In this document: positions 32,835 to 32,837 of the stretch, piece by piece
Layout of the letters: the number at the start of each line of letters is the position of its first letter
Position numbering within the stretch: the first letter of the stretch is position 1
Source of the DNA: Actinomycetes bacterium
GTDB taxonomy: Bacteria; Actinomycetota; Actinomycetes; Nanopelagicales; Nanopelagicaceae
Direction: 5' to 3'
DNA length: 32,837 bases
Assembly (NCBI GenBank): GCA_025355805.1
Contig: JANXYY010000042.1
Span: forward strand, 1-32,837
Position numbers and translations under genes: made by a program
Notes under the pieces: model-generated
Databases searched by the model: none
What the model saw: the letters and a program-made list of their open reading frames with translations, nothing else
Told to the model about the DNA's origin: nothing

Positions 32835-32837
32835 TAG

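Overview
The window looks like chromosomal DNA of a gene-dense, moderate-GC actinobacterium. The evidence is tightly packed genes with ATGA or TAATG overlaps, at least eight genes whose start codon lies 6-7 nt after a TANNNT -10 hexamer (leaderless mRNAs), a hisE-hisG-PH-domain block typical of Actinobacteria, a long-form HisG, and cox-style molybdenum hydroxylase accessory genes. A streamlined aquatic lineage is possible, but this is inference and I cannot name the genus. I see no tRNA, rRNA, CRISPR array, transposase or phage gene.

Layout. (1) 1-3208, minus strand: beta-carbonic anhydrase, a phosphodiesterase-like hydrolase, threonine dehydrogenase (tdh) and the 5' part of kbl, which runs off the left edge. 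Together tdh and kbl convert threonine to glycine plus acetyl-CoA. (2) 3227-8438: an MpaB/DUF2236 protein, then a minus-strand TauE/SafE - thymidine kinase - YeiH operon, a zinc alcohol dehydrogenase and a YczE-type membrane protein. (3) 8477-10368: an ECF sigma factor, a single-pass Ser/Pro-rich membrane protein and a secreted Asp/Ser-rich protein, closed by a strong hairpin. (4) 10463-14713: ung, a SpoU methyltransferase, a second TauE/SafE protein and an ABC ATPase, with serB divergent.

(5) 14710-30607 is the most interesting part: a catabolic island between serB and the his genes. On the minus strand lie a UraA-type pyrimidine permease and a three-subunit molybdenum hydroxylase (FAD, 2Fe-2S and form-II YRGAGR molybdopterin subunits), then CoxG and a nitrilase-fold amidase. 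A PucR regulator is divergent from a plus-strand operon encoding homologues of oxamic transcarbamylase AllH-FdrA(AllF)-AllG. Converging on that operon is a maturation operon (CoxD AAA+ ATPase, CoxE VWA protein, XdhC, MocA-like cytidylyltransferase). No allantoin-pathway gene is present. My inference is uptake of a pyrimidine-like N-heterocycle, its hydroxylation with electrons passed to the membrane through CoxG, ring opening by an enzyme not seen here, phosphorolysis of the ureido-acid to carbamoyl phosphate plus an amide acid, and amide hydrolysis. The substrate is unproven; uracil or thymine via barbiturate and ureidomalonate is the version that best fits the gene set.

(6) 30618-32834, minus strand: pnuC, hisE, hisG and a PH-domain membrane protein.
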